64,000 nt of DNA, taken from positions 482,263-546,262 of the forward strand of contig KV425553.1 of NCBI GenBank assembly GCA_001632425.1. Reading direction: 5' to 3'. Both the position numbers and the translations under genes were made by a program. Source of the stretch: Neolentinus lepideus HHB14362 ss-1. Lineage: Eukaryota > Basidiomycota > Agaricomycetes > Gloeophyllales > Gloeophyllaceae. The notes below the pieces were generated by a model. It was not told where the DNA came from and searched no databases. It saw nothing but the letters and a program-made list of their open reading frames with translations. This document shows, in pieces, positions 24,665 through 37,400 of this stretch. How positions within the stretch are numbered: the first letter of the stretch is position 1; every line of letters begins with the position of its first letter.

Positions 24665-26165
24665 AGAGATAAGACCACAAGGAGATTGTCTGGAGAACCT
24701 TAGCTATAGAGCAAGGCAAGCAAACTGACACCATGCTGGGTTCGCTGATCTAAACCTCGTCTCACACAAGCCACATAAGGCTTACTGATGTTGCATGAAG
24801 TATTTCTCGTCGTGAAGCATTCGGCATCAAAGCACCCACGGAAAACCATGCCTTCGGACGCGGAATATGGCTACGTTGTCCGATGGAACGGCGCCCCGTC
24901 TGCTTCCGTATCCAGATGGTCGCCTCCACAAAGAGCACTGGCCTCAACAGTCACGATTGTGGACTGCTTCTCTTGGAGCGCTTTGGTCGACTTAGGACAT
25001 CGCAGTGCTATCATGGATGCCCTTATCACAATATTTATCGTTGTGTGCCATATACGATCTCGGCGTCCTTCATTATCTGTGACCCACTTCGGAGTGTAGA
25101 AAACGTCGAGCCTGACCCATATCACTGGAAGGTTGCGTCCTCAGAGCGATGCACACGAATCAGCCGTCACGCGACAATTCTGCGATTAGGTCTACGGAGC
25201 TCTCAGGTCTGCGGAGTACTCGACTGTCCCTTGATATCTCTCTGGGTTTCTATCTCACCACCACCGATGATTTTTCTACGAATTTGTGACACTCTGACTG
25301 TTTCCGTGTCGGCACCGAGTGAAGCTAGAGATGTCTGTGACGCTGAACCTCAAGTCGTAGAAGCGTGGTAACACTTGCTTCCTGCTGAATTGCCCGGAAT
25401 ATCACCATCAGCTATTAGTCTCTGGGTTCGTTGTGTTGTCGCAGATTTGCGGCTCGGATATTGCGATGTTGTTATTAAGAAAACACACGTCGTAAAGACC
25501 CCCTCGCCGCGAAGCAGAAGCATGGATTCTCTGAATGCTACCCAAGTAACCGTTTTGGCGGGATGTCATGGTGCCGAAGACATTCTCTCGATCTGTGGCA
25601 CTGAATATTTCAGGTATGGCATCTTCAGCGAGCTAAATTTACTACGGTGCCCCTAGCGCAGTTATTGTTCAAGGTAAATGGTCGAGCCATATCCGCAATG
25701 CAAGGCGAATGTCTTCCGAACATTTTATATTAACGATCTTTCATCTAGCGTGTGCAGAGTTTCCACTTTGCAGTGCTTAAATATAGCTTGTGTACTATTT
25801 TTGCACGGACCATAAATATCTGTGGAACTCTACGATGCACTTTGGGATGATGCCGTTCGCATTTCCAAGTAGCTGGTACGGTCGTGGAATTTCGGGTTGC
25901 AGACGGATGGGATGGAGACCCTCGGTGAGCAAAATACTCAGCGTCATAACCTACTAGTGCTGATATTGGGTGTCAAAGCCAGATCTTACAGATTGATCGG
26001 TCTCGGCTTTCTCCTTTCGGTTACAGCATTCCTGTTTCCCTGCCAGCGTTGGGCCCCCAGCTCGATGGTGGTCCGGCAGAATCCAAAGTCTGCACCGTTA
26101 ATGATTCGTACCGGCAACTTCATACAGTGATGCATTTGTCACCCTTGTGACCTGGCGCGACCGCA
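24665..26165. other. Unassigned 1.5 kb with overlapping open frames
   Basis: Several open frames up to 162 codons occur on both strands (for example + 24883-25371, - 24871-25125) and overlap each other. None contains a motif I recognise, and no splice chain ties them together. This could be an eroded gene or the long upstream region of the oxalate decarboxylase gene. Confidence 0.35.
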
Positions 26166-26170
26166 TATAA
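26166..26170 (+). promoter_or_regulatory. TATA box of oxalate decarboxylase gene
   Basis: TATAA (GCATATAAGATG) lies 59 bp before the ATG at 26225, at a position suitable for a highly expressed secreted enzyme gene. Confidence 0.45.
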
Positions 26171-26224
26171 GATGGGTTACAATGTTCTATCAACGTAGGG
26201 CTGTCCTCTCCTTCCAGTGGTGAA

Positions 26225-28533
26225 ATGGTCAAGCTATCCGCCGCTTGTGTTTTCTTCGCATTCGCTGCTTCTGTGGGAGCTGCCCCAGCTTCGCCCTCTG
26301 TTTCCGCGGCAGAGTCAGAAGCAACTGTGGCTTTCGCCAGCGACGACCCCAACTACACTCTCTGGAACGAAAACTCTACCAACACTCCAGAGGCCATACG
26401 CGGATCCTTGGGCACCACTGTGATTGGGCCGCAGAATGTTCCAATGTGAGCAACAACTCTTTCCGCCAAGTTAGTTCCCAATCGTGCATTTCTCGCAGTG
26501 ACCTAGAGAATCCGAACCTCCTGGCCCCTCCTACTACAGATGCGGGCACAATGTACGTGTGGTTATCTTATGCGCGAATATACCACCATGTTCATTCTTC
26601 CACAGAGGCAATGCCAAATGGCCGATGGGCTTGAGCCATAATCGCTTGCAAACCGGGGGCTGGGCTCGCCAACAAAACGGTATGCTTGGTGGATACTGAA
26701 TGGTTCTCTCCTCGAAGTTCTAACACACGAGCATAGAGGCCGTCATGTCTATGGCCACTGGTGAGTATCCGCAAATATACGGCTGTTTATCTGTAACCTA
26801 CCTGTTTGATTAGAAATGGCCGGGGTGAACATGCGCCTTGAAGTGGGCGCTATCCGGTAGATAGTGCAAGCACTCCTCCGCAATTTGTATTAACCTTGAA
26901 TATCAGCGAATTACACTGGCACAAAACGGACGAGGTCAGTTGGATGTTCCTAAATTGATCGCGACACTGATACAGACCTTCCTAACAGTGGGCGTATATA
27001 CTGAAGGTACATCTGAACCTCTGATTGCAATAATAGATGTGACATGTCCCTCCGCTGCAGGGCTCGGTGCAAGTGTCAGCAATCGACCAGAATGGAGCGA
27101 ACTATCTCGGCACCGTTGTACGTTCTATTGCTGTCCATTTTCGAAGGTTCTGCTCAATCTCGGGGTTTAGAGTGCGGGTGATCTCTGGTACTTTCCTGCT
27201 GGTATCCCGCACTCCCTACAGGCCACTGCGGATGATCCGGACGGCTCTGAATTCCTTTTAGTGCGGATCGTCGTATTTTGAACTGGATAATTTAGAATAA
27301 TGTTTACATCAGGTATTTGATGATGGTGCATTCAGCGAGGATGCTACTTTCTTGGTAGGCACGCTCTATTTGGTCTAGTCTGAGAAGGAAGTTGATCTTA
27401 TGTTTAGCTCACCGATTGGTTGGCACACACCCCGAAAGAAGTTATCGCAAAGAACTTCCAGACAGATATATCTGCATTTGACCACATTCCAGCTGAGCAG
27501 TTGTACATCTTCCCAGGCGGTGGGTGATTGAGACGAAACCTACCGTGGATCAGTACTAACTCCTGTAAAGTTGCTCCCTCCGACGACGCTCAGGCCCCTG
27601 TCAGCCCCCAAGGCACTGTTCCACAACCGTACACATTCAAAATGTCACAGCTTCCTGCCACTCAGCTATCTGGGGGAACTGTCAAAGTGGTAGATTCGCG
27701 GACCTTCCCTGTTTCGGTGAATACTGCTGTGGCGGAAGTAACCGTAGAGCCTGGAGCGATGAGGTACGTCAACGCATAAATGTGACTCATACAGTTGTTC
27801 ACTGGCATAACAGAGAGCTTCACGTAAGCTACTATGTACTTTGGGCTGGCCTTCTGCTCATTTTTATAGTGGCACCCAACCCAAGATGAGTGGGACTATT
27901 TCATGTACGTTATATCGCATCAAATACGTTATGTCGCTGACTTTTTGGAACAACAGCGGCGGTAATGCTCGGATTACACTTTTCGGATCTACGGGAAATG
28001 CAAGAACATTTGACTATCAGGTACAGTTTGTTCTTCCAACGACACAATTGTATATTTATCTGACCCCTGAATAAGCCTGGGGACGTCGGTACGTAACTGT
28101 GCCTGTAATGTGGGAATGGCGGATGTGTTCACGTCGCTCCTTAGGCTACATCCCTGCTTCATATGGTGTGTTTGAATGCACTGAGCAAGAGCACGGTCTG
28201 ACAGCTCTCGACAGGTCACTATGTCGAGAATACCGGCAACACAACGCTTCATTTCCTAGAGATCTTCAAGACCAGTCAGTATCCTCAGTGAGACGTCTGC
28301 CTCATCGCCGCTTATGCTTGCCCACAGACATTTACCAAGACATTAGTCTTTCTCAGGTCAGTTTCCATTGTGACGTATGTCCGTCTTATCAAAGTTCACA
28401 TTCACCCTTGCAGTGGTTGGCCTTGACACCTCCGGCCCTGGTTAAAGCCCATCTGAACATCTCCGACGAACTTATTGCTAGTCTCAGCAGAAGTAAACAG
28501 GTTGTTGTTGGTCCAGTGGCGAGCTCAAGCTAA
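26225..28533 (+). CDS. OXDC: Oxalate decarboxylase (bicupin), 20 exons
   Basis: Secreted Mn enzyme converting oxalate to formate and CO2. The exon chain runs from 26225-26445 to 28414-28533 and gives 435 residues in one frame. Signal peptide MVKLSAACVFFAFAASVGAAP. Then GLSHNRLQTGGWARQQN. The first cupin metal site is RELHWHKTDEWAYILKGSV with QVSAIDQNGANYLGTV and DLWYFPAGIPHSLQA. A lid segment LVFDDGAFSEDATFL and LTDWLAHTPKEVIAKNF follow, then FPGVAPSDDAQAP. The second cupin is MRELHWHPTQDEWDYFI, GGNARITLFGS, GDVGYIPASYGHYVENTGN and HFLEIFK. The C-terminal helix is WLALTPPALVKAHLNISDE. The fungal lid normally carries SEN-like residues; here the corresponding stretch is DDGAFSED. Two exons are very short, 10 nt at 27814-27823 and 13 nt at 28076-28088. 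In wood-decay fungi the enzyme limits oxalate and pH. Confidence 0.93.
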
Positions 28534-29297
28534 AATGGCGAATGAATCTTTAATTATAGAAATCTTGGTAGACGCAGACGGGTTTGTATTTGCGCAAACG
28601 CGATTGGGTAATGTTATCACGGGATGTGCTATATCGTATGGTCTGGTCACTGGTCAGAGTGGTGCGAGAAGCTCTTTCCTTGTCGCTGCGGCGGTCTATT
28701 TGAGGCACAATACTAGGGGGAGCATTGAACCCGTCATGAGAAGATTTTACCTCAGAACTGGCCAATGAGCTTATGAGAACCATTCATGTCGGCTTTACGT
28801 TGTAATGCTTCGAATGTTTTGCCGGAGTTACAGCGCCGTGCAATAGCGCGAATCGTCCCCTGATATGTTCTTCATTCCCAGATCCCGGATTTGAGCATCC
28901 TGAACAGTTGACGTTTCAAGCTGGAGCGTAATATCACTGCCAGACATTGATTACAGCTATGAATACATACTACCAACAGACATGAGACGCAGTCACACCA
29001 TTGTTACTGATTGATGACATAGCTCTCGTGCTTGAGGGCTACTGAAGATGCAGCGTTAGTTAAACCCAGTTTTCCAAGTCAGAGAATCTGAGATCGAAAT
29101 TTCTAACCGGCACATCTCATGTATCGGTAGTCGCGTATGCGAGTTCAGTGGTCGAGAGCCATACATAAGTATCAGAAGTTGCTTCACAATCAGGATCGAT
29201 TTATTTAGATTGAAAACAAGGGCAAAAAGACACAGGCGAATCAGTGGGCGAGAGACCAGCCTGAGCATCGATACCATTTTCGTCGGACATTCGGCGA
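28534..29297. other. Intergenic region
   Basis: 3' flank of the oxalate decarboxylase gene and 3' flank of the next gene on the opposite strand. Only short open frames without motifs are seen. Confidence 0.4.
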
Positions 29298-30418
29298 TTA
29301 CGATGTCGCAAATGAGAGCCCTCGTAAAGTCCTGAGTGACGATGTTGCCAGGTGCAGCCCGCGGACGGATCTCCAATGCTCACGATAGATAGGACTTCTA
29401 ATTGCCATACCAAGGAGTGGGCGCTGATTTCACTCGGAGTCGGCATGCGTACCCAGGGCATAGGTGGGGAGCATGACAAAGATTGTAGGTGATGGGTCCC
29501 ACTGAATGGCCTAACATTCACCGAACGGTCTCGAGCATAAGCAATGGTGCCGTCCTTTACGTATCCCTCAGAGGCTACTGTCAAGCATCATCATTCATTG
29601 AAGTATCGACCCAGAGAAAATTAACGAGGGAGATTATCTGGCGACACCATGGCTTTGTCCTTTGCATGCCGCCACAGATAAGTTTTTTTGTTGCTCATCG
29701 AAAAAGACGACAGTGGAAAGACCTAGAGATCAGAGTGGACATAATTGCGCCGCGAGGCGAGGCGAAGACGCAAGAGGACATCATCAGGATATTCTTTAAG
29801 GATACCTGGAGTCGCCACCATGGATACCATTCCACAGTTGTGCCACAGATTTCTAGAGCGATCAACAACAACGGCCATAGGTGAAGAACATCTCCGACAG
29901 AGCAGGATCGGCGGAAGTGCCTACTGCATTCCAGAATGATGCACGGTTCTTCTGCTCCATCACGAACGAGCAATCCTTCGGTACGCCCTTGTTCAAAATA
30001 GAGCGGGGTTAGAGAGGTGTTTGAGATCGCTGAAATCCTCATCTCCGTTAGATTAGCGGGAAAGATTGTGTTCGTACCTTCGACACGAGGTCCGTAATGC
30101 AGTGCAGGATCGCTGCTGCCAGTGTCTTCTTTGCGTCCACTGCGCCTGACGGTCCGCACCTCGCGTGGCGGCGGCGACGGCGACAGTAATTGTGAAAATA
30201 CTTCAGTATAGTTCTGCAGCATTGCACAACGGTGATAATACATTCTCTGGTTCTCGAAGGTCGAGAGGACTTGGTTGCAGCATATGTATCGCACTGAGGT
30301 CATCGTAATTTCTCAAATGACCGTTTGGTAGTTGTGCTGCTATGACACAGATTCCCGCTACTTTGGGTAGCGGGTCTTGTGTGCGACGATGTACCCAGCT
30401 CGCCTGCCAAAATTGCAA
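29298..30418 (-). CDS. Unrecognised multi-exon gene
   Basis: I do not recognise this protein. Several coding-like blocks follow one another on the - strand with plausible splice sites. They are a block with KVAGICVIAAQLPNGHLRNY; one with NYTEVFSQLLSPSPPPREV and SGRKEDTGSSDPALHYGPR, after an acceptor CTGCAG near 30212; one with TPGILKEYPDDVLLRLRLAS and RRNYVHSDL; one with VVFFDEQQKNLSVAACKG; and one with EGYVKDGTIAYARDRSVNV, ending by splicing into TLRGLSFATS and a stop at 29298. The frames in the middle (29.9-30.1 kb) are ambiguous. The start codon was not fixed. No membrane or secretion signal is evident. It could be a real spliced gene or a decaying one beside the repeat-rich region. Confidence 0.4.
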
Positions 30419-30510
30419 GATCTGGAGGAGATCCGGCCTGCCCTAAAGAAAATGACTTCATAGTTCTCAGCATCAGGAAAATGCCGAAACGTCTTATTCG
30501 GCAAGTCGAC

Positions 30511-30860
30511 CGAGTTAAGACGAGCTAAGACGAGCTAAGGAGTTCTAAGCTCTGATAAGCGCTGTAAGCAGCATTAAGCCAAGTCCCCGTCTTAGATGGT
30601 CTTATTCGTATCTTATGAGTTCTTAGCCACATCATTGCACGCTCTTGTCAGTGTCTTGTTGTGTTATTAGACATCTTACGGGCCTTTTCACCGTGGAATA
30701 AGAACCATTGTAATTCATTGTAATAACAGCTAAGGACCAGCTAAGCTTATGTAAGACATTGTAAGGACCGTGTAAGACATGATAAGGCATTGTAAAGGCT
30801 CGTAACAAGAACAGCGCTAAGAGAAAAAATGAACCATTGTAAGTCATGGTAAGAAAGAAC
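30511..30860. repeat. TAAG-rich array, left
   Basis: The word TAAG recurs every 8-20 bp. The + strand starts with GTTAAGACGAGCTAAGACGA, then CTTA words lie on the opposite strand (30580-30680), then GTAAGAC-type words again to 30860. A small hairpin (GCCGAA...TTCGGC, 30483-30502) lies just outside. The same word dominates the array at 44.3-44.9 kb. This looks like subterminal repeats of a DNA transposon, where a transposase binds many short sites. Confidence 0.7.
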
Positions 30861-30909
30861 AAGGCAGGATAAGAGAGAAATGAAGCAGTAACACAATCAA
30901 TGCAATAAA

Positions 30910-31085
30910 CCATGACTCGACACAACAACGAGTCGGCGAGTAACGTGAATGACAAGAAGGCACATAGCGTGAACGGCGAGACGGCGAGTAGTGTGAACGG
31001 CGAGTAGCACGAACGGCAAATAGCACGAACAGCAAGAATGACAAGGCAGCACGACGGCAAACGGCCTGAACACTGAGTAGCGACA
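30910..31085. repeat. Degenerate GAACGGCGAGTAG tandem repeats
   Basis: Units of about 16-17 bp with the core GTGAACGGCGAGTAGC and variants (ACGAACGGCAAATAGC) follow one another directly inside the left array. They lie between the TAAG words and the 3' end of the coiled-coil gene. Confidence 0.65.
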
Positions 31086-31140
31086 GTGTGAATATGACAG
31101 AAAGACGGGGGGACCAGAATACGAATGCCTAACTTCGACT

Positions 31141-34097
31141 CTAGTCAGAGTCATCGTTCATCACCAGCATGGCCCGCGGATCATCTTCAGGACAGGACGC
31201 CGTGACACCCTTCGCAGTACGACGAGTAGAAGTGCCCATTTTGACAACACGGACAGCAGCACCAATCACCTTCTGAAGGGCGTCAGGCTTGAGCTTCTGT
31301 GCGCTCAGCACGTACAAGCCCGTTGGCTCGCGCTGATTGTGGACACTGAACTGAAGCTTCCGCTTGTCCTCGACACCGTACTTGTCAACGGGGTTCTTGA
31401 TGATAGTCTTGCCCGTCATCCGATTGACGCCAACGTGGTTCCCCTTCCAAAGGTCCAGTGCGCGCTCCATCTAAGTTATTATAGTCATCAGCATAGCGCA
31501 AATGGAAACAAAAATAAACTACTTACTGCAGCGGCAGCAAGTGCAATCGCACCAATTGGCTTGTAGTTCCTTTCGGATAGCTCCTCGTAGCCATCGATCT
31601 CGATGAATGGTGCCAATCGAACAAAGCTGTAATGGTGAGCTAACGTCTGAGCAATGAGTGGGGAAGCAAGGGCCCCAGTCCACTTCTACCACGTCGATTT
31701 AGTACCTTGCTACTGGTCAAATGATTGATACACCTTACCTTGCGATCCGGGTTCGAATAATCAATGTAAATGAAACGCCAGTGCTCCCGCTGGTAGGCAG
31801 CGTACTTGATGCGCTCCGAGTGGTGCTCATACTTGTGGGGATCAGAACACCAAACACTGTCTAGAACTGCGATGGCCGTGTTCCCGAAGCCATTCCGCCA
31901 TTCGTACAGCTTCTGCCCAACCTGAAAGGTATTAGCCTGGGTTATTAAGACAACACAGCTTGCTCAGATAGTAAAACTTACCCGTGAATAGAGTACGTCT
32001 TTGGCCTGGACTTCGTAAGGCCCAAATGTCTCACGAAAGACGCAGTTGTAAGCGGCTTGCAAGAAGGGGACGAGCTCCTTGTCTTCAAGACTCCAGGGGT
32101 TGACAAGCATCGACACAAAGCGCACAGCAGCCGGGATGAATATGTTGAGCCACAAGTTTGAGTGGCCGATATCGTACGGGAGGTCCTTATTCGTGGCCTT
32201 CACCTTTCGAGAGCCTTGAGCTACTTTCGTAGCACCAGATACATCACTCTCGAGCTCCACAATATCAGAGTCCTCATCGAGGATGTCGACGGCCTTGTCC
32301 GTGACTGACATCTTGAAGCTGGCTGCATCCGAGACGGGCTCAGTCTTGATGGAGATTTTCGAGCTGTTGAAACTTGCTGCCGTCGACGCCTACAGCATGA
32401 ATGTCAGATCTGATCTGAAGCCTAGAACTTGCAAATAGACTTACTTTTGATGAAGCACTCCTCCCACCAGCTTTGTCTCCCACTTCGGAGATCACTACCG
32501 ACCCCTGCATCATCGTATCATCAATGAGATATGTACTGAGTTAGAACGTGAACTCACCGAGTGCGTTGGGCGCTTGCGATGCACCACCGGACGCGGAGTG
32601 ATGGTCAGGTCGATGGAGACATCTTCCAGCGGTAGAGACGTCTTGGATATTTTAATGACAGCCTGGAGTAATAACAACAACGTGAATTGAATGAAACTTG
32701 AACGTGAAAAGTTTGAGTACTCACCGCATGTGAAGGACGGCTGCCGGGTGCCTTGACGGGGGAGGAGATTGCAGCTTCCTGCTCAGCAAGCTCGTCTTCC
32801 ATTACCACACTGTTGTCATCTTCGCTGGCAGTGTCGGTGTTGCTATCGAGCTCAGCAGCACCCGCATCGAGAAACTGGGAGTGGGAGACCATTCCAGCAG
32901 CGTCGCGAGACTTGAAACCGGGAGGGACAACTGGTATGAAGGGCGCGCCCGTTGCAACAGACGGAGAGGCTGTTTCATCAGTGTTACGCGGCTTGAGAAC
33001 AAGACGCGCAACCTGTTTGAAGGGTGGGACGCCTGCCTGTGCTTTTCGGACGGTCGATAGAAGCGGTGAGTTCCAAGTGTTCAGCGTCTCGTTTTGGGGA
33101 CCTGAACGGCCGTTCCATCGCTTGATGGTGTCGTCTGCCCTTGCCTGCATTCCAGGTGACCTATATCAAAGCGAAGAGTTAGCAGGTCGAAAGTTAAAGA
33201 TATATCAGCTTATCAGCACGCGAGTGTGTGAAATTGTGATATTATAGATAGAATGGTGATGAGAAGTGACAAAGAACAGAAATGAAATACGTACATGTAC
33301 ATGGAACCCAAGGAATCATTCACAGGTTCACCACCAATAGGATATCTAACCGAGGCCCGTTCTTCTGGTGCTTGCTCGTAGTTTTCGTCGAACGCATCTT
33401 CGTGCAGGTGCTTGCGCTGCAATTTGACTTGGTCTCGGAAACTTTGCTTCACTTTTTTCGACTTCTTGGGCCTGGGCTCTGGCTCCTGTTCAGTCGCTGA
33501 AGTCTCAGCATCAGCGTCCGTGGCATTGATATCAGAACTCGGATCCAAGGGCGCCGGAACCTCCTTTGCTTTTGCTTTTGCTTTTGCTTTGAGAACTCGT
33601 GCCCTTGCTTCCTGTTTGCTATACTCCGACAAATCCGCAATAGCATCTGAGCGCTTGAGCAGGACAGCGTGTTCGCCTAGACGGTTCCTCGTGTGCTCTC
33701 TTGCCTTATCTTCGGCCGCAATCTGGTCTTCTAGGTTCGCAATTAGTCTTTGCTCACCAGCTGCCTTAAGCCTCTTTTCTCCCTCCTTTCGCGCTTTCTC
33801 TGCCTCCCTCAGCTCCATCTTTTCCCTTTTCTCCGCTTCCTTCGCCCTCCTCAGCTCTTCCTTTGCTTGCAGCCGAGCCATCGCCTCAGCCTTCTTCGCA
33901 TCTTCTTTCGCAAGACGCTCTGCTTCCTTCGCAGCACTTTTTGCAGCCTTCTCCGCCAGCTGCTTTTCCTTGTCCGCAGCGATTTGCTGTGGGGTACGAC
34001 GGGTGCGTTTTCTTGCTGGCTCCGCAGTACTGTCTTCAGTCTCAGTTGGCGTCTCGACAGGGACACTGTGAGGCACGCTGCGTTTACTTCGGCGCAT
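31141..34097 (-). CDS. Coiled-coil protein with DUF6532-like C-terminus
   Basis: Eight exons: 33295-34097, 32725-33160, 32558-32662, 32445-32504, 31982-32389, 31739-31921, 31527-31685 and 31141-31470 (827 residues, all phases agree). The start MRRSKRSVPHSVP is followed by a basic patch ARKRTRRTPQQ. About 130 residues of Ala/Lys/Glu-rich heptads follow (for example EAEKREKMELREAEKARKEG), a long coiled coil. The middle is disordered and acidic. The C-terminal 270 residues are globular, with NLWLNIFIPAAVRFVSML, EVQAKDVLYSRVGQKLYEW, IALAAAAMERALDLWKGNH, HNQREPTGLYVLSAQKL and the stop 20 residues after ASCPEDDPRAM. This pattern resembles DUF6532, expanded in Agaricomycetes. It is divergent from the transposase, with a 354-bp shared promoter, and probably travels with it. 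Binding DNA or aiding transposition is an inference. An in-frame ATG at 34292 is an alternative start. Confidence 0.75.
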
Positions 34098-34451
34098 AGT
34101 GGAGATAGCGGTAAGCAGTGTTACAGGTTGCAGTGGTAGTGATGGCTGACAATTTGTGTGCGCTGTCACTGTGACTAAGGCTGCCGTGACTGAAACTGTG
34201 ACTGGTACTGTCACCGTCCTACTATTTTGGGCACCCTTCTGAGGTACGTTGGGCTTAGTGTCTCTCGTAGCAAGTCCAATACTAACCATCACTTGTAAGG
34301 ACTAGTAATTTTAGCTGTACCACAGCTTCTGCCCTTCCCCAAGCTATCTAGTCCATCCCTCATATCCCACTGCACATCTACCTAGTTAGCCAAGTCCTTG
34401 AGTGCGCCAAGTCAGACAGTTTGACCTCTACGACATTCTTTATCAGCTGCT
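34098..34451. promoter_or_regulatory. Bidirectional promoter region of the transposon gene pair
   Basis: The 354 bp between two divergent start codons are the only place for both promoters. They contain short repeats of a CAGTNACTG type (ACTGTGACTAAGG, AACTGTGACTGGTACTGTCACC) near 34160-34220. These could be binding sites that co-regulate the two genes. Confidence 0.4.
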
Positions 34452-37400
34452 ATGTCCTCACCATCTCACTCGGGCTCTTCGGTAGATGAGTTACGATGCT
34501 ATGAGTGTAAGATGTCCTTCCGGAGTGCTGGCGGGCTGAAGAAACATCAGCAAAGCCGACACCCTTATGTTCCTCCACATGGTGCAGCTACCGCATGGAG
34601 TACAGCCTACTCAGCTGCTAGTGGCTCTATGGCTGGTGTGTCTCAAACACCTGGTATCTCTGCTGGCTCACCACTGCAGAGTGTATCTGCAGTCCAGTCG
34701 GTGGCAATGTCACCATCCTTGTCTATTCCGCTGGGGTCATCATTCTCTCATTCAACACCGACATCACCCATCCCTCTCCTTGCAAGTGTAAATGATCCCT
34801 TTCAAATGCCATCACTCCCACATACACCGATCAACCGATCAACCTACCCATATGATGAGCCACCTCAGTTAGGCCATTCTAGCCCAGACTCGCATATTCC
34901 CCTCATCCCATCTTCTGACAATATCTTTGATGATGGGTTCTATGATTACATTGATGATGATCCCCACCCTCTTGAGGATCTTGGGGAGGACGATGATGAT
35001 ACTAGTGATTATGAGGATGAAGAAGATGAAGAAGGCAGTGAGGATAGCTCAGATGCAGAGATTTCTCATTCACTAGGCTATGATCATGATATTTTGGAGG
35101 ATGTAGATGCAGCCCAAATTCTGCGAAAAGAACATCCTCTACTGAATGGTTGATGCTTCTAACTATTCTCCATGCTTCTAGCTTACACCTTTATGTAGGA
35201 ACTCCATGTGATGAGCATGGATCTGCTCTCAAACCAGGAGCACCACCTCCTGTACATCCTACTGCACCACCAACTGACTGGTTCCCTTATTGTGGCCGCG
35301 GTGACTTTGAGATTGCAGAATTTCTTTTCAAAGAGGAGCAGATGTCAGGAAACAAGATCAACCGTCTTATGGAGCTATGGTCAGCAAAATCTGAGCCTCC
35401 CTTTCACAATGCTCAGTCTCTATACTCAACCATTGACTCAACCACTGTTGGAGATGTGGAGTGGGACGCATTCTCTGTGAAGTATCAGGGTGATGTCCCA
35501 GAGGGTGAAGTACCTGATTGGATGACTGCTTCATATGATGTCTACTACCGCGACCCACATCAAATTGCTCAGAGAATGCTTTCAAACCCAGACTACAGCG
35601 GTGAAATTGACTACTGTGCTATTCAAGAGTCTCTCCATGGTGAGCCACGCCTCAAAGACTTTATGTCTGGTGCATGGGCATGGCGTCATTCTGTACGTAA
35701 TTTTATCTGCTATGGTCTAGTACCTTAAATCTCATCTCTGCTAGAATATGATCGCACAAGACAAAGCAACACATGGATCAATGTTTGTACCGGTCATCCT
35801 GGGCAGTGACAAGACAACTGTATCAGTTGGAACAGGTGATAATGAGTACTATCCCTTATATATGATGCTAGGAAATCACCACAATGGTGTACGCCGAGCT
35901 CATCGGGATGCTGTTGCTGTAATAGGCTTTCTTGCAATTCCAAAAAGTGAGTACATCTTGTTTTTCCTTGGTGAGATTGTAGTAAAGAGTATACACAGCG
36001 GACAGGGCCCATAAAGATGATGTTAGGTTCCGGAAGTTCCGACGTCAGATCTTTCACTCCTCGATTGGCCGTATTCTTCAGTCCCTTAAGCCTGGTATGA
36101 CAACTCCAGAGGTGACACTGTGTGCTGATGGCCACTTCCGCCGAGCTATATATGGTCTTGGGCCATATATAGCAGACTACCCAGAGCAAGCACTTCTTGC
36201 TTGCATTGTTCAGGGTTGGTGTCCCAAGTGAGCAGTCTCAGCCTTAATCATGAAGCATTATTATTAAAAAATAATATTAGGTGCACTGGAAAAAGTGTTG
36301 ATCTTGATGGTGGTGGTACCCGACGCACTTGTGAACACACTGAACAATTAATTGAGCTATTGGATCTTGGTACTCTCTGGACTGAATATGGTATTGTAGG
36401 AGATGTTGTGGTATGTATTCTCCTCTCATTCTGTTTCTAAGAGTCATTACATTGCTAATACTACTACTTTACAGCCCTTTACAAATGATTTTCCACGTGC
36501 TGATATTCATGAACTCCTTTCACCGGACCTTCTCCATCAATTAATCAAAGGGGTCTTCAAAGACCATCTTGTTGAATGGATTGTTACTTACTTGATATCA
36601 AAGAATGGGAAAGCACGTGGGGAGGCAGTATTAACTGAGATTGATGATCGGTGAGAAAATTTCAGTGCAGTCTGGCTGGTAAAATACTCAAATTCTGTGT
36701 AGCATAGCAGTTGTTCCTCCATTTACAGGACTACGAAGATTTCCTCAAGGTCGTGGCTTTAAGCAGTGGACAGGAGATGACTCAAAAGCCTTAATGAAGG
36801 TATGTGAAGAAGAATTTGCTAACATAAAGCTTAACAAGAGTCTGCAGGTTTACCTCCCAGCTATTGATGGATTGCTACCTCAGGATATTGTCCGCACAGT
36901 ACGGGCATTTCTGGAATTCTGCTACATTGCTCGTCGTGATGTCCATACACGAACTACAATTCAGCAACTTCACAAGGCTAAGCAGGATTTTCATATATTC
37001 CGGACTATTTTCCAGACAACAGGGGTCCGATCAGAGGGGTTCTCACTTCCACGGCAACACTCAGTTGAACATTATGAACATTCAATCTGGGAATATGCTG
37101 CCCCTAATGGTCTATGTTCCTCAATTACCGAGTCCAAACACATCAAGGCTGTGAAGGAGCCTTGGCGTCGGTCCAATCGCTTTGAAGCCCTAGGACAAAT
37201 GCTTGTGACAAACCAGCGCTTGGACAAGATATCAGCATCTCGGGTAGATTTTGTTAGTCGTGGTATGCTTCAAGATAAACGTATACAACTAAGCATCTTC
37301 TTGTTACTGTGAACTGACCCTTTTTCTATAGGGAAATCACCAAAATCTACAAGTGCTCTACTAGAGGATGATGGCACTGTACCAGGTCCAAGACAGAGAC

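Noticed and set aside
30640..31154. CRISPR-like array at the left TAAG repeats
   Set aside because: Units are irregular, lack unique spacers of constant length, and the genome is fungal.
33412..34071. 219-codon + strand frame rich in Ser/Phe/Ala
   Set aside because: It is the antisense shadow of the Lys/Glu/Ala coiled coil in the - strand gene; the codon pattern is a mirror image.
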